In this document: one piece after another, positions 16,359 to 25,029 of the stretch | How positions within the stretch are numbered: position 1 is the stretch's first letter | Layout: each line of letters opens with the position of its first letter | Assembly: GCF_003096075.1 (NCBI RefSeq) | Contig: NZ_CP015449.1 | Coordinates: forward strand, 2,783,001-2,847,000 | Direction: 5' to 3' | Origin: Dietzia lutea | GTDB taxonomy: Bacteria > Actinomycetota > Actinomycetes > Mycobacteriales > Mycobacteriaceae | Length of the DNA: 64,000 bases | Translations under genes and position numbers: made by a program | The notes under the pieces: generated by a model | Databases searched by the model: none | What the model saw: only the letters and a program-made list of their open reading frames with translations | What the model was told of the DNA's origin: nothing

Positions 16359-18941
16359 TCAGGTGGCGCGGCCCGCCAGTCGCGCACCGGTCTTGGTGTA
16401 GATCCGGTTGAGGTGCCCCTCGACCGTCCGCTTGGACAGGTGCAGCTCGGCGGCGATCTCGGCGTTCGTCAGCCCCTGTCCCACCAGGTCTGCGATCTCC
16501 GACTCGCGGCGGGTCAGCTTCACCCCGGACGTGGCCGCGCCGCTCAGGTGCGCGAACCCGGCGCGGGCGCTACTGATCTCGGTGGTCGCGAGCAGCCGCT
16601 CGGCGAGGGTGTGGTGCTGGGAGCCGGGCGAGGCGACGGCACGAGCGCGGTCGGCTGCCGCCGCGGCCATCGCCATGAGACCGAACTCGCGGGCCCGGCG
16701 GGTCACGTCCAGAAGTCGCCGCGGGCTCTCCGCCAGGGTGGCGGCGGCGAGTTCCTGCAGCATCTCAGGCAGGTCGCCGGCGACCTCCAACTCGCCGACG
16801 AGCCGGCACGTCTCGCGGTCGGCCATGAAGAGACCGGGCATCGAGGCGCGGATCGCGGCACCGTGCAGTCCCTCCTCCGCCAGCGCCCACACCGCCTGCC
16901 CCGCCGCGTCGCGGTCCCCCACACAGAACAGCGCACCCGCCTCGGCGGCTCGGGTCTCCGGCCCGACCGGCGAGTTCGTGTGGTTCGGCAGTGCCCGCAT
17001 CCGGCGCAACTGCTCCTTCGCGCCCGCGGCCTGCCCGGAGAGTGCCAGCGCGAGTGCATGGAGGGAGAGCACGCGGGGGAGGAAGTCCTCCGGGCCGTCG
17101 ACCTCGATGGTGTCGATCGCGTCGGCTGCGGCGATCGTGGCGGACGGCAGGTCGCCGGCGAACAACGCGATCTCCGCGTCGGCAGCGCGGCGCAGTCCGT
17201 GGTCGATGCGCACCGACTCCACGTGATCGGCCGCGCTGAACGACGAGAGTTCGCCGCCCAACGCGGTTATCCCGTACCCGTGCAGCACCACGCAGAGCAG
17301 CGCCGAGAGGTACTCCTCCGACGCCCACGCGACGTGCCCCATCGACCGCGCGCGCCGGGCCAACCTGCGCAGGAGAGACAGCGCGGCGTCGGATTGGCCG
17401 AGCGCGTCGAGCGCCAGGGCGTGAATCGCTTCGAGGCGCCGCTCCCACTCGACGGGCAGCGGCGCGTCGAGTGCGTCGTACGCGCGGGCCGCCTCGCGGT
17501 ACTGGCCGGAGTAGGACAGATGCACCACGGTCAGCGCGTCCAGCACCGTGTGGGCCGGATGGCCCGGCGGGAGCAGTCGGTGGGCGTCGGCGATCATCGG
17601 CAGCGCGGCGTCGGGCCCGCGATCGCGGTAGTGCGCGAGGTCGGCGCGGGCGGTGACGATCTCCATGAGCACGCGGATGAACTCGCCCGACGCCGGGTCG
17701 CTGAGGGCGGCCGGGTCGGCGGGGTCACCGGAACCGGCCGCGGCGGCTCCACGACTCCCCCGCTGCAGGGTGACCATCGCCTGGTCGAAGAGGATCGCAG
17801 CCTCGGGCAGTCGCTCGAGCAGGCGCAGGCACGAGCCGGCGACCAACCCCAGTTCAGCCTGCTGGATCGGCGTCATCGCCAGCCCGGCGCGCTGAGCGGT
17901 GTCGTGGAGGCTGCCGCCGGTGCGGTAGTCGTGGGCGTCGAGCGCCGCGTGTGCTGCGGCCAGCACCGCCTCGGCATCGACCGGCCGTGCGCGGCCGAGC
18001 GCCCACAGCACGATCCGCGGGTCCGGCCGAGCGGCGGCCGCCCCGGCACCTGCAGCAGCCCCGGCCTCCGCGCCCGCCCCGGCACCGGCACCAGCGGCGA
18101 TCCCGGCCCGGTCGAGGACCGCCTCGTAGACCTCCCGACGCCGACGGTGGTCCGCACCGGCCCGGAGCGCGGCGGCGAGGACGGGCGGCTGCACGGTGAG
18201 CATCTCGACGCCGTCCTCGAGCCGCTCGGTCAGCAGGCCGCGGGCGATGAGGTCGCAGACGAGGTCGTCGCCGTGGAGGTCTGTGAGTTCGGGCAGGCTG
18301 ATGCGGCGGGCGAGCGCGGCAGTGGTCAGCGCCTCGGAGAACGCCGCGGAGTCCGCCCCCACCCACAGCCGCGGGTCCACGGTGACCTCGGCGATCGCCG
18401 TCCCGGGATCCACGGTCAGCTCCATGCGTTCGCGGGTGCGGCGGATGTACCCGCGGCCGGCGAGGTCGTCGAAGGTGGCGCGGAGCGCGGCCATGTTCCC
18501 GTACGAGCAGGTCCACAGCGCCTCGACGAGCCGCGCCGACAGGGGGATGCCCACGACCGAGGACACGATCTCCTCGGACTCGCCGCGCGTGAGGTTCCGC
18601 AGTGGCAGGCGGGTGGTGCGGGCGGCCACCTCGTCGTCGTACCCCGGCGGTAACGGTGCCCCGAGCCGGGCGGACGCCACCAGCACGGCGCCGTCCGGCA
18701 CGGCGGGTGGGGCACCCCCGCCCGACGCCGAGCCGGGCACCGCGCGGTCAAGGTCGTCCCACACCACCACCGCGACGCCCGCGGCGCGCAGACCGGCGGC
18801 GATGTCGGCCGCGCACTGACTCGCGCCCGCGCCCGGCGGCCCCACGATGAGCACGCCGCGCCGGGTGTCCACGCTCAGGGCGACCGCGCGCGCGACGGTG
18901 TCGGACCGCAGCACCGCACGGCTCTTCCTCCACGCGGTCAC
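16359..18941 (-). CDS. Large LuxR-family (LAL-like) transcriptional regulator
   Basis: An 860-residue protein. The N-terminal part resembles a STAND/AAA ATPase with GVLIVGPPGAGAS and the Walker B-like VAVVVWDDLD. A long helical region of about 500 residues, probably TPR-like, follows. The last 60 or so residues are a LuxR helix-turn-helix: LTRRESEIADLVGQGLTNAE then SKRTVEGHLNRIYTKTG. The Walker A lysine is replaced by Ala (GPPGAGAS instead of GPPGxGKS), so ATP hydrolysis is doubtful. It is divergent from the 19108 membrane protein and fucosidase genes, which it may control. A Gly/Ala run (about residues 272-298) looks like a flexible linker. Confidence 0.88.
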   Translation of the reverse strand: MTAWRKSRAVLRSDTVARAVALSVDTRRGVLIVGPPGAGASQCAADIAAGLRAAGVAVVVWDDLDRAVPGSASGGGAPPAVPDGAVLVASARLGAPLPPGYDDEVAARTTRLPLRNLTRGESEEIVSSVVGIPLSARLVEALWTCSYGNMAALRATFDDLAGRGYIRRTRERMELTVDPGTAIAEVTVDPRLWVGADSAAFSEALTTAALARRISLPELTDLHGDDLVCDLIARGLLTERLEDGVEMLTVQPPVLAAALRAGADHRRRREVYEAVLDRAGIAAGAGAGAGAEAGAAAGAGAAAARPDPRIVLWALGRARPVDAEAVLAAAHAALDAHDYRTGGSLHDTAQRAGLAMTPIQQAELGLVAGSCLRLLERLPEAAILFDQAMVTLQRGSRGAAAAGSGDPADPAALSDPASGEFIRVLMEIVTARADLAHYRDRGPDAALPMIADAHRLLPPGHPAHTVLDALTVVHLSYSGQYREAARAYDALDAPLPVEWERRLEAIHALALDALGQSDAALSLLRRLARRARSMGHVAWASEEYLSALLCVVLHGYGITALGGELSSFSAADHVESVRIDHGLRRAADAEIALFAGDLPSATIAAADAIDTIEVDGPEDFLPRVLSLHALALALSGQAAGAKEQLRRMRALPNHTNSPVGPETRAAEAGALFCVGDRDAAGQAVWALAEEGLHGAAIRASMPGLFMADRETCRLVGELEVAGDLPEMLQELAAATLAESPRRLLDVTRRAREFGLMAMAAAAADRARAVASPGSQHHTLAERLLATTEISSARAGFAHLSGAATSGVKLTRRESEIADLVGQGLTNAEIAAELHLSKRTVEGHLNRIYTKTGARLAGRAT

Positions 18942-19107
18942 GCGATCTCACTCCCGTCCGGCCGGCTCGCACCAGCAGCTCACGGTCACGGAAAAAACTC
19001 AGGTGTGTCGCACTCTATCGCCCGCCGGGGCGCGCCCATGAACATCAAGCGAAACCTGATCACCACCGCTCCGCCGGGGTGCGGCCCTCGACCCGGGAGG
19101 GGTCCTC

Positions 19108-19587
19108 ATGCAACGTCCCACATCCGTCTCCGTCGCCTCGTGGATCTGGCTCGGCTGCGCCCTGCTCGGCACGGTCGCCGTGTCCAACATCCTGCTCGCG
19201 ACCGAGTTCATCGCCGTCTTCGTGGGGGCCGGTGGCACCGAGGAGGAGTTGGCGGCCAGCCAGGTGATCGGCGTGGCGGGCGTGATCGGCGCCGTCATCG
19301 CGATGGCCGCGGTGGCCATCCAGGTCGTCGCCGCGGTCGAGCTGCGCGACGGTGCGCGCTGGGCGCGCGTGCTGCTCACGATCTCCGCGGCCCTGGCGCT
19401 GGTCGGCGCCCTGATCGACCTCACCGACTGGTCGGCGTGGGTGCTGGTCGCCGCGAACGTCGTCGCCCTGGTCCTGGCGTACGGCGAGTCCGCGTCCGCG
19501 TACCTGGACGCGCAGCGGCGGGGCGCGGCGTCGGTGCCGGTGGCCGGGGCGGGATCGACGACGACGACGCGACGGCAGCACGCATGA
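19108..19587 (+). CDS. Small four-helix membrane protein
   Basis: A 159-residue protein with four hydrophobic helices: WIWLGCALLGTVAVSNILLA, VIGAVIAMAAVAIQVVAAVE, VLLTISAALALVGALIDL and VLVAANVVALVLAY. A short Ala/Arg-rich tail follows. There is no recognised family; many actinobacteria encode similar small DUF-type membrane proteins. GGAGGGG lies 6 bases before the ATG. Its stop overlaps the start of the fucosidase gene (ATGA), so the two are translated together. Confidence 0.75.
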   Translation: MQRPTSVSVASWIWLGCALLGTVAVSNILLATEFIAVFVGAGGTEEELAASQVIGVAGVIGAVIAMAAVAIQVVAAVELRDGARWARVLLTISAALALVGALIDLTDWSAWVLVAANVVALVLAYGESASAYLDAQRRGAASVPVAGAGSTTTTRRQHA

Positions 19588-21053
19588 GTCAGTCCCCCGG
19601 TTGGGCGCGCTTCGCCGGGCGTGAGCTGCCCACCTGGTACGACGACGTCAAACTGGGCGTGTTCGTCCACTGGGGGCCCTACTCGGTGCCCCGGTGGGCT
19701 CCGCGCGTTCCCGACATCCAGCGGCTGATCCGCGACGGCGGCCCACGCCGGATGCTGCGCGAGAACCCGTACTCCGAGTGGTACCTCAACTCCATGCGGA
19801 TCCCGGGCAGCCCGACCGCCGAGCACCACGCCCGCACCTACGGCGCCGACCACCCGTACGAGCGCTTTGCCGAGGAGTTCGGCCGCGAGTCGGCCGACGC
19901 GCATGTGGAGCAGATCGCCGAGCTGGCCGCGGCCGCGGGCGCGGGGTACGTGGTGCTCACGACCAAGCACCACGACGGCTACACCCTGTGGCCCTCCGCG
20001 CACCCGCATCCTCGGCTCGGCCGCTACGGAAGCGAGCGGGACCTGATCGGTGACCTTTATGACGCCGTGCGGGCGCGCGGGATGCGCACGGGCCTCTATT
20101 ACTCGGGTGGCTACGACTGGCCGTACAACGACGCGCTGCTCACCGGCCCGGCCGACATGCTGCTCGCGATGCCCGACGACCCGACGTATGTGCGGTACGT
20201 CGAGGGGCACGTCCGCGAGCTCGTCGAGCGGTACCGCCCGTCGGTGCTGTGGAACGACATCGGGTGGCCGGCGTCGTCGGACCTGCCGGCGGTGTTCGCG
20301 GAGTACTACGCCGCCGTACCCGACGGGGTGGTCAACGACCGCTGGGCCCGGGCCGATTCCAAGCGCGGCTGCGCGTCGGAGGCGGTGCTGCGCGGGCTGG
20401 GTGGTCTGGTCCAGCTGGCGTGGCGGTGGCTGCCTAAGGACAGCCGCGAGCTGGCCTTTCGCCCCTCGCCGCACCATGACTTCACGACGCCGGAATACTC
20501 GCGCCTCGACGAGATCGCCGAGGACAAGTGGGAGGCCGTCCGCGGGGTGGGCCACTCTTTTGCCGCCAACCGCAACGAGGACCCGGCCGACATCATCACC
20601 GCCCGCGAGCTGATCCACATGCTGGTGGACGTGGTGAGCAAGAACGGCAACCTGCTCATCGGAGTGGGGCCACTGCCCGACGGGTCGGTGCCGGCCGAGC
20701 AGCAGGCGCCGCTGCGCGCGCTCGGTGGCTGGCTGCACGAGAACGGCTCGGCTGTGCGGGGTAGCCGCCCGTGGCTTATCCCCTCGGCGGTGGCCGGCGA
20801 CGGCACTCCCGTGCGGTTCACCCGCACCAGCGGCGACGTCAACGTCATCACCCTCGGTACGCCCACCTCGACTGAGCTGGTCCTTCCCGGGTTGACCGCC
20901 AGCCCGGGCGCGCGGGCGCAGCTCGTCTCGACGGGGCAATCGCTTGAGGTGAGCGACCGCGGCGATACCCTGTGCGTGCGACTACCGGGACGGCTGCCCG
21001 TCTCCCCCGCGCACGTGGTGCGGCTGAGCGGGGAGATCGGGCTCCGGCGCTGA
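19584..21053 (+). CDS. Alpha-L-fucosidase, GH29 family
   Basis: A 489-residue glycoside hydrolase. Motifs in order: KLGVFVHWGPYSVPRW, EWYLNSMRIPGSP, YVVLTTKHHDGYTLWPS, RTGLYYSGGYDWPYND, and VLWNDIGWP with the presumed nucleophile Asp225. NGNLLIGVGPLPDGSVP precedes a small beta C-terminal domain. GH29 enzymes release terminal L-fucose. No signal peptide is seen, so it should act in the cytoplasm on imported oligosaccharides or glycosides. The true start is the ATG overlapping the preceding gene's stop; the longer open frame upstream is out of register with any family match. No sugar transporter is adjacent. Confidence 0.93.
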   Translation: MSQSPGWARFAGRELPTWYDDVKLGVFVHWGPYSVPRWAPRVPDIQRLIRDGGPRRMLRENPYSEWYLNSMRIPGSPTAEHHARTYGADHPYERFAEEFGRESADAHVEQIAELAAAAGAGYVVLTTKHHDGYTLWPSAHPHPRLGRYGSERDLIGDLYDAVRARGMRTGLYYSGGYDWPYNDALLTGPADMLLAMPDDPTYVRYVEGHVRELVERYRPSVLWNDIGWPASSDLPAVFAEYYAAVPDGVVNDRWARADSKRGCASEAVLRGLGGLVQLAWRWLPKDSRELAFRPSPHHDFTTPEYSRLDEIAEDKWEAVRGVGHSFAANRNEDPADIITARELIHMLVDVVSKNGNLLIGVGPLPDGSVPAEQQAPLRALGGWLHENGSAVRGSRPWLIPSAVAGDGTPVRFTRTSGDVNVITLGTPTSTELVLPGLTASPGARAQLVSTGQSLEVSDRGDTLCVRLPGRLPVSPAHVVRLSGEIGLRR

Positions 21054-21133
21054 GGCGGTGGCTCGAGTGCCGCGCGGCGATCGCCCGCCCGCTACCGGCT
21101 GCAGACCGACCGCCACGCTGTCACGCTGTACGC

Positions 21134-21373
21134 ATGCTCGTCATCTTCGGCTTCAAGAACTCGTCCCGGAACCTCGGGCTCGCGCAGGCCACTTGCCCGC
21201 GGTGCGGCAATCGGGCGGCGCAGCGGGTGGATCGGCGGAAGCGAGCGTTCTCACTGTTCTTCATCCCGATCATCCCGCTGGGCTCGTCGTACGAGGCGAC
21301 GTGCACGGCCTGCGGCGCCACCACTGGGGTCAGCCGCGGCCAGGCCGAGCAGATCCTGGCCGGCGCGTACTGA
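21134..21373 (+). CDS. Zinc-ribbon domain protein
   Basis: A 79-residue protein with two CxxC pairs: ATCPRCGNR and ATCTACGAT, flanking RAFSLFFIPIIPLGSSYE. This is the layout of small zinc-ribbon proteins that have a hydrophobic segment between the knuckles. It begins MLVIFGFKNSSRNLG. It is a common actinobacterial gene of unknown role, possibly membrane-associated. It sits 80 bases after the fucosidase gene and is probably independent. Confidence 0.85.
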   Translation: MLVIFGFKNSSRNLGLAQATCPRCGNRAAQRVDRRKRAFSLFFIPIIPLGSSYEATCTACGATTGVSRGQAEQILAGAY

Positions 21374-21402
21374 GTCCCGTGCTCGCGCCGGCCGTGTTCG
21401 CC

Positions 21403-21681
21403 CTAACCCGTCCGGTGTCGCCCGGCCAGCCGATGTCGGTCCGATTCGGTCATCCCGCCCCAGACGCCGTAGAGCTCTCCCGCGTCTATCGCGAACTGTC
21501 GACAGATATCGAGCACCTGGCAGCCCGCGCAGATCGCTTTGGCGGCGTCCTCTTTCCGACGGCGCACGCTCTTGGGCTCGTCCTCCGCGCTGTAGAAAAG
21601 GTCGTTGTGCCCGAGGCACGCCCCTTCGTCCCTCCAGCCCCAGAACTCAGACGTGGGCTTGAGATTTCTGAACCGTGGCAC
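21403..21681 (-). CDS. WhiB-family iron-sulfur transcriptional regulator
   Basis: A 92-residue protein with the four WhiB cysteines (Cys22, then CAGC at 51-54, Cys60) that bind a [4Fe-4S] cluster, and the GVWGGMT turn near the C-terminus followed by basic residues that contact DNA. I chose the GTG at 21681 because AGGAG lies 5 bases upstream and the resulting length is normal; the TTG start 48 bases earlier has no such site. It is divergent from a NarL-type regulator. A broken 3' duplicate of a whiB-like gene is at 27678-27850. Confidence 0.93.
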   Translation of the reverse strand: MPRFRNLKPTSEFWGWRDEGACLGHNDLFYSAEDEPKSVRRRKEDAAKAICAGCQVLDICRQFAIDAGELYGVWGGMTESDRHRLAGRHRTG

Positions 21682-21770
21682 TCGGGCTCCTGTCGCGATG
21701 GGTGAGGTGCTGGCTGTGGAAATGCACAAAGCCAGCGACGAATCGTCTCACTCCGCAGACGTAGAGCGGC

Positions 21771-21786
21771 ACACCCCTAGGGGTGT
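21771..21786. promoter_or_regulatory. 16-bp perfect palindrome at a -10 box
   Basis: ACACCCCTAGGGGTGT lies between the divergent whiB and narL-type genes. Its right end overlaps a TATAAG -10-like hexamer (21786-21791) reading toward the response regulator gene. A bound dimer would therefore repress that promoter. The binding protein is unknown; the adjacent regulator (autoregulation) is the simplest candidate. Confidence 0.6.
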
Positions 21787-21825
21787 ATAAGTCTCGGCCG
21801 CGTGGTCTACCACTACGCTTTGGCC

Positions 21826-22461
21826 ATGCCGGTCAGAGTGTCAGTCGTCGACGACTATTCCGTCGTCATCGCCGGGGTAACCGCCTTCCTGGCTCCGTAC
21901 TCCGATCGGATCGAGATCGTGAGCAGGCAACGGGGCACGAGCGGTGCCACCGAGGTGGACGTGGCCCTCTACGACTCGTTCGCTTCCCCGTTGGGGAGCA
22001 GCACTCGCCTCGAGGCGCTTCTGCAGGATCCGACGATCGGCTCGGTCGCCATCTACTCCTTCGCCTCCGACCCGGTCGCGATCCGCGACAGCCTCGACGC
22101 CGGGGCTCGCGGGTTCCTCTCGAAGTCGCTGGATGCGGCCGATCTGGTGAGCGGCATCGAACAGATCGCCGCCGGGCACCAGGTGACCGCGACGGGTTCC
22201 GACGCGGACTCGGCCGACCAGTCGATGCGTCCCGACCGCTGGCCCGCCAAGCAGGCAGGACTCTCGCCACGGGAGGCCGAGATGATCGCGCTGATCGTGC
22301 AGGGCCTGTCCAATGACCAGATCGCCGAGTGGTGCTACCTCTCGCCCAACACGGTCAAGACCTACATCCGCTCGGCCTATCGGAAGATGGGTGTGACCAC
22401 GCGCGCGCAGGCGGTCACCTGGGGCATCAGGAGCGGCCTCAAGCCGGATCTCCGGTCGTGA
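21826..22461 (+). CDS. NarL/LuxR-family response regulator
   Basis: A 211-residue two-domain regulator. The receiver has SVVDDYSVV (Asp9, Asp10), DVALYDSF with the presumed phosphorylated Asp50, and GFLSKSL with Lys100. The LuxR domain reads LSPREAEMIALIVQGLSNDQ then YLSPNTVKTYIRSAYRKMGV. No histidine kinase is nearby, so it is an orphan. I prefer the ATG at 21826: the GTG eight codons earlier would leave almost no leader behind the TATAAG box at 21786-21791. An ACACCCCTAGGGGTGT palindrome overlaps that box. The target is possibly the divergent whiB gene. Confidence 0.88.
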   Translation: MPVRVSVVDDYSVVIAGVTAFLAPYSDRIEIVSRQRGTSGATEVDVALYDSFASPLGSSTRLEALLQDPTIGSVAIYSFASDPVAIRDSLDAGARGFLSKSLDAADLVSGIEQIAAGHQVTATGSDADSADQSMRPDRWPAKQAGLSPREAEMIALIVQGLSNDQIAEWCYLSPNTVKTYIRSAYRKMGVTTRAQAVTWGIRSGLKPDLRS

Positions 22462-22530
22462 GGCACAGTGTCATTCGCCGCATCGCGCCAGGTCTGATTC
22501 GGTGAGAGGCTCGCCGGAGTCCGCGACGAT

Positions 22531-22599
22531 CTACTCACCCGGACGGAAGACCCGCACTCCGCCGGGATAGGAGTCGGCGAAGTAAACTGTCCGTCCCAT
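22531..22599 (-). other. Possible very small protein or gene remnant (22 codons)
   Basis: An ATG preceded by GTAAGGGAG opens a frame starting MGRTVYFADSYPGGVRVF that stops after 22 codons. The sequence is protein-like and resembles one blade of a beta-propeller of the NHL/SMP-30 kind. It could be the leftover of a lost gene or a real micro-protein. It lies in the gap between the response regulator and the DUF1295 gene. Confidence 0.25.
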
Positions 22600-22639
22600 T
22601 CTCCCTTACGCTCCGCGCCCACCGATCTACCCTCCAGCC

Positions 22640-23518
22640 ATGAGCCGAGGCGCTTCTCTCCTTCGAGTCACGACCGCGTACGTCGTCGCCATCGCGGCCG
22701 GCCTGGTGTGGCTGCTCGCAGGCCCCGACACCGCCCACCTCTGGCTGGACGGCCTGATCGCCGACCTCATCGCGACGCTCGTCGTATTCGCGTTCAGCCG
22801 GGCGTACGGCAACTCGAGCACCTACGACCCGTACTGGTCGGTGGTCCCGCCGCTGCTCGCGCTCTACTGGTGGATCGCGACAGGCGCCCCGACCGACGAC
22901 CCCCGCTGGTGGCTCATGATCGCCCTCCTTGCCGCGTGGGCAATACGCCTGACCGCCAACTGGGTCCGCACGTTCCCCGGCATGCACCACGAGGACTGGC
23001 GCTACCCGATGGTCCGCAAGCGCGCCGGGCGCCTTGAACTGCCCGCGGACCTGCTCGGCATCCACGTCTTCCCGACACTCGTCGTCTTCGCGGGCCTCAT
23101 CCCCGTCTACGTCGTCGCCACCCGCCCGGGCGAACCGCTCGGCCCGCTCGACGCCGCGGCGTTCACCGTCGGTATCGCCGCGCTGACGCTGGAGACGATC
23201 GCTGACCTGCAGATGCACCGCTTCCTCGCCACCCGCCGACCGGGCGAGGTCATGCAGTCGGGCGTGTGGTCGTGGTCGCGGCACCCGAACTACGTCGGCG
23301 AGTGCGGCATCTGGCTGTCGATGGCGATGTTCGGCTTCGCGGCCCTACCCGGCGCGTGGTGGGTGTTCGCGGGCGCGGCGGTCATGCTGGCGATGTTCCA
23401 GGCGGTGAGCATCCCGATGATGGAGCGCCGCAGCCTCGAGCGACGACCGGACTACCGCCAGGTCGTGCAGCGGGTCTCCCGGTTCATTCCGCGTCCTCCC
23501 CGGAGAGCCCTCGCCTGA
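22640..23518 (+). CDS. DUF1295 membrane protein (steroid 5-alpha-reductase-like fold)
   Basis: A 292-residue membrane protein with about six or seven helices. The N-terminal part has YGNSSTYDPYWSVVPPLLAL. The C-terminal part has QSGVWSWSRHPNYVGECGIW, the conserved NADPH and substrate region of the DUF1295 / 3-oxo-5-alpha-steroid 4-dehydrogenase and isoprenylcysteine methyltransferase-like superfamily. A reductase acting on an enone lipid is likely; no substrate can be named. It is a single gene with no visible partner. Confidence 0.87.
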   Translation: MSRGASLLRVTTAYVVAIAAGLVWLLAGPDTAHLWLDGLIADLIATLVVFAFSRAYGNSSTYDPYWSVVPPLLALYWWIATGAPTDDPRWWLMIALLAAWAIRLTANWVRTFPGMHHEDWRYPMVRKRAGRLELPADLLGIHVFPTLVVFAGLIPVYVVATRPGEPLGPLDAAAFTVGIAALTLETIADLQMHRFLATRRPGEVMQSGVWSWSRHPNYVGECGIWLSMAMFGFAALPGAWWVFAGAAVMLAMFQAVSIPMMERRSLERRPDYRQVVQRVSRFIPRPPRRALA

Positions 23519-23963
23519 GCCGCGCCCGTCTCAAACAGACCCCAAGAAAGAACATCCGACGACGACGAGCCCCGCCCACCCAGACCGCCCCGCGGCCGCC
23601 GGGTGGCGCGGGACCGGCCCGCCACGCCCTCGTCAACGGCCGCCACAGCCGACCATGCCGCCCGGTCCATCGCCGCTGCGACTTCCTCTCACCAAGGAAA
23701 GTCTGAACAACCGTCTACCAGGGGGCCGCCACCGCTTGGATCCGCCGACCACCGCGCCGACCCGCACCTGCGACATCGCCGCATCCCGCGTCTGCCCAGT
23801 TCACAGGGTCGGATCCACAGCTGCGGTTACCCGAGCGACCCGACTCGACGCCCCTACATCCGCCAAAACCTGGACACTTCGCAACGTAAACGTTAACTTG
23901 GCCGAGTAACACCACTGTAACGGTGGTCACCCCCTCGCCCATCGCCTTCCCCCAGGGACTCCC
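23519..23963. promoter_or_regulatory. Intergenic region with promoter and inverted repeat of the 23964 gene
   Basis: I see no gene in these 445 bases. A plausible promoter is TGGACA (23871-23876), 16 bases, TTAACT (23893-23898). The inverted repeat ACCAC-TGTAACG-GTGGT (23911-23927) follows in the leader of the secreted protein gene and may be an operator or an mRNA hairpin. The first half is GC-rich with no signal. Confidence 0.35.
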
Positions 23964-24731
23964 ATGCGCTCTCAGCCCTCGACCCGCGCCGTCCCGGCCC
24001 TCACCGCCGCCCTGGTCGCCGCCGCGCTCCTGCCCGCGACCGCCGCCATCGCATCGGCCGACCCCACCCCGACCGCCGACTCCCCCGCCACCTGCGCGAC
24101 CAGCCAGACGCGGACCTTCAGCTGGCCGGGCAGCCTGGGCACCGACTACCACCTCACCAAGGAGGTGGTGGGCGACGGCACGGCGGCACCGGGCGGGACC
24201 GTGACGTTCCGCACGACCGTCAGCGGAGCCGGGGCGCTGGTCACCCGCATCGAGGACTTCCATCCGCAGGGCTTCATCACGGTGAGCGCCCGCGAGAGCG
24301 TGTGGAAGGTCTTCGGCGGGCAGACCTGGACCACGGTCACGGATGACGTGCGCACCAACGCCGAGACGTCGTCCGTGTACCGGGAGAGCTCGGGATGGAC
24401 CACGGCCGGCGGCGCGCACGCGACTCTGGAGACCACCTACCGGGTCCCCGACGACGCCACCCCGGGCGAGGTGTTCGATACCGGCGCGGGGATGACGGTC
24501 GCGCTGGCGAACGGCACCAAGGTCGCCAATCCCATCGGCACGTGCGTGACAATTCGTGAGAAGAACGCGACCGAGCAGGTCGCGGGCAGCCTCGAGGGCT
24601 TGGGGCTGGGCTCGCTCACCACCGGCTCGACCACCCTGGAGGGGATCGCCGGCAGCCCCGCGACCTTCTCCGCCGACCTCATCAATCAGATCGACGTGGG
24701 CCAGCTCCTCGCCGGGGTGGCCGGCAGCTGA
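23964..24731 (+). CDS. Secreted protein with Gly/Ser/Leu-rich C-terminal tail
   Basis: A 255-residue exported protein. The signal peptide ends near ATAAIASADP. The mature part is beta-rich (RTFSWPGSLGTDYHL, PGGTVTFRTTVSGAG) with Cys residues at the start of the domain (ATCATSQ) and near its end (IGTCVTI), likely a disulfide. After this comes a tail with SLEGLGLGSLTTGSTTLEG and the end LLAGVAGS. The tail resembles those of the large Ig-like proteins at 53-62 kb. No enzymatic motif is seen; it is probably a cell-envelope protein. Confidence 0.75.
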   Translation: MRSQPSTRAVPALTAALVAAALLPATAAIASADPTPTADSPATCATSQTRTFSWPGSLGTDYHLTKEVVGDGTAAPGGTVTFRTTVSGAGALVTRIEDFHPQGFITVSARESVWKVFGGQTWTTVTDDVRTNAETSSVYRESSGWTTAGGAHATLETTYRVPDDATPGEVFDTGAGMTVALANGTKVANPIGTCVTIREKNATEQVAGSLEGLGLGSLTTGSTTLEGIAGSPATFSADLINQIDVGQLLAGVAGS

Positions 24732-24765
24732 CCGCAACGCCGGCGCAGGGCCTCAGCTCCCTCGG

Positions 24766-24858
24766 TCTGGCGTCGCCGAGTGGTCGCACTCGTTCACGTT
24801 TCCCCAGGGCGGGTTCAGGTGGCCGTCGACAAGAACCTGCGTTCGTGACCACCCGCCG
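24766..24858 (+). repeat. Dispersed palindromic repeat, copy 2
   Basis: GCCGAGTGGTCGCA at the left end and, inverted, GTGACCACCCGCCG at the right end frame CACGTTTCCCCAGG and AGAACCTGC blocks. It aligns with 25811-25892 along its whole length and with 15443-15515 in inverted orientation. It fills the space after the secreted protein gene; no coding sequence is there. Confidence 0.7.
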
Positions 24859-24980
24859 AAGCGCTTCACGCCAGCTGGTCGTTCACCGATCACGTCGGCA
24901 CGATCGACGCCGACGTGGAGCACGCCCGCAGATGTCACTCCATGTGCGGCACCGCCCAGCCCCTGCCCGCGATAACGAAC

Positions 24981-25008
24981 AGCCCGCCCCCTCGCGAGGG
25001 GGCGGGCT
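24981..25008 (-). terminator. Strong terminator hairpin
   Basis: The perfect palindrome AGCCCGCCCCCTCG/CGAGGGGGCGGGCT (14-base arms) lies 21 bases after the stop of the leftward gene at 25030-25305. On that strand it is followed by GTTCGTT. It could also stop rightward transcription from 23964-24731. Confidence 0.85.
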
Positions 25009-25029
25009 GCTAGAACTAGTGCAGCGCGA

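Noticed and set aside
16212-18653. 813-codon plus-strand frame
   Set aside because: It is antisense to the LuxR regulator, which has a clear C-terminal helix-turn-helix.
23603-23896. 97-codon plus-strand frame before the secreted protein gene
   Set aside because: It has low-complexity Pro/Arg sequence, overlaps the likely promoter and has no binding site.
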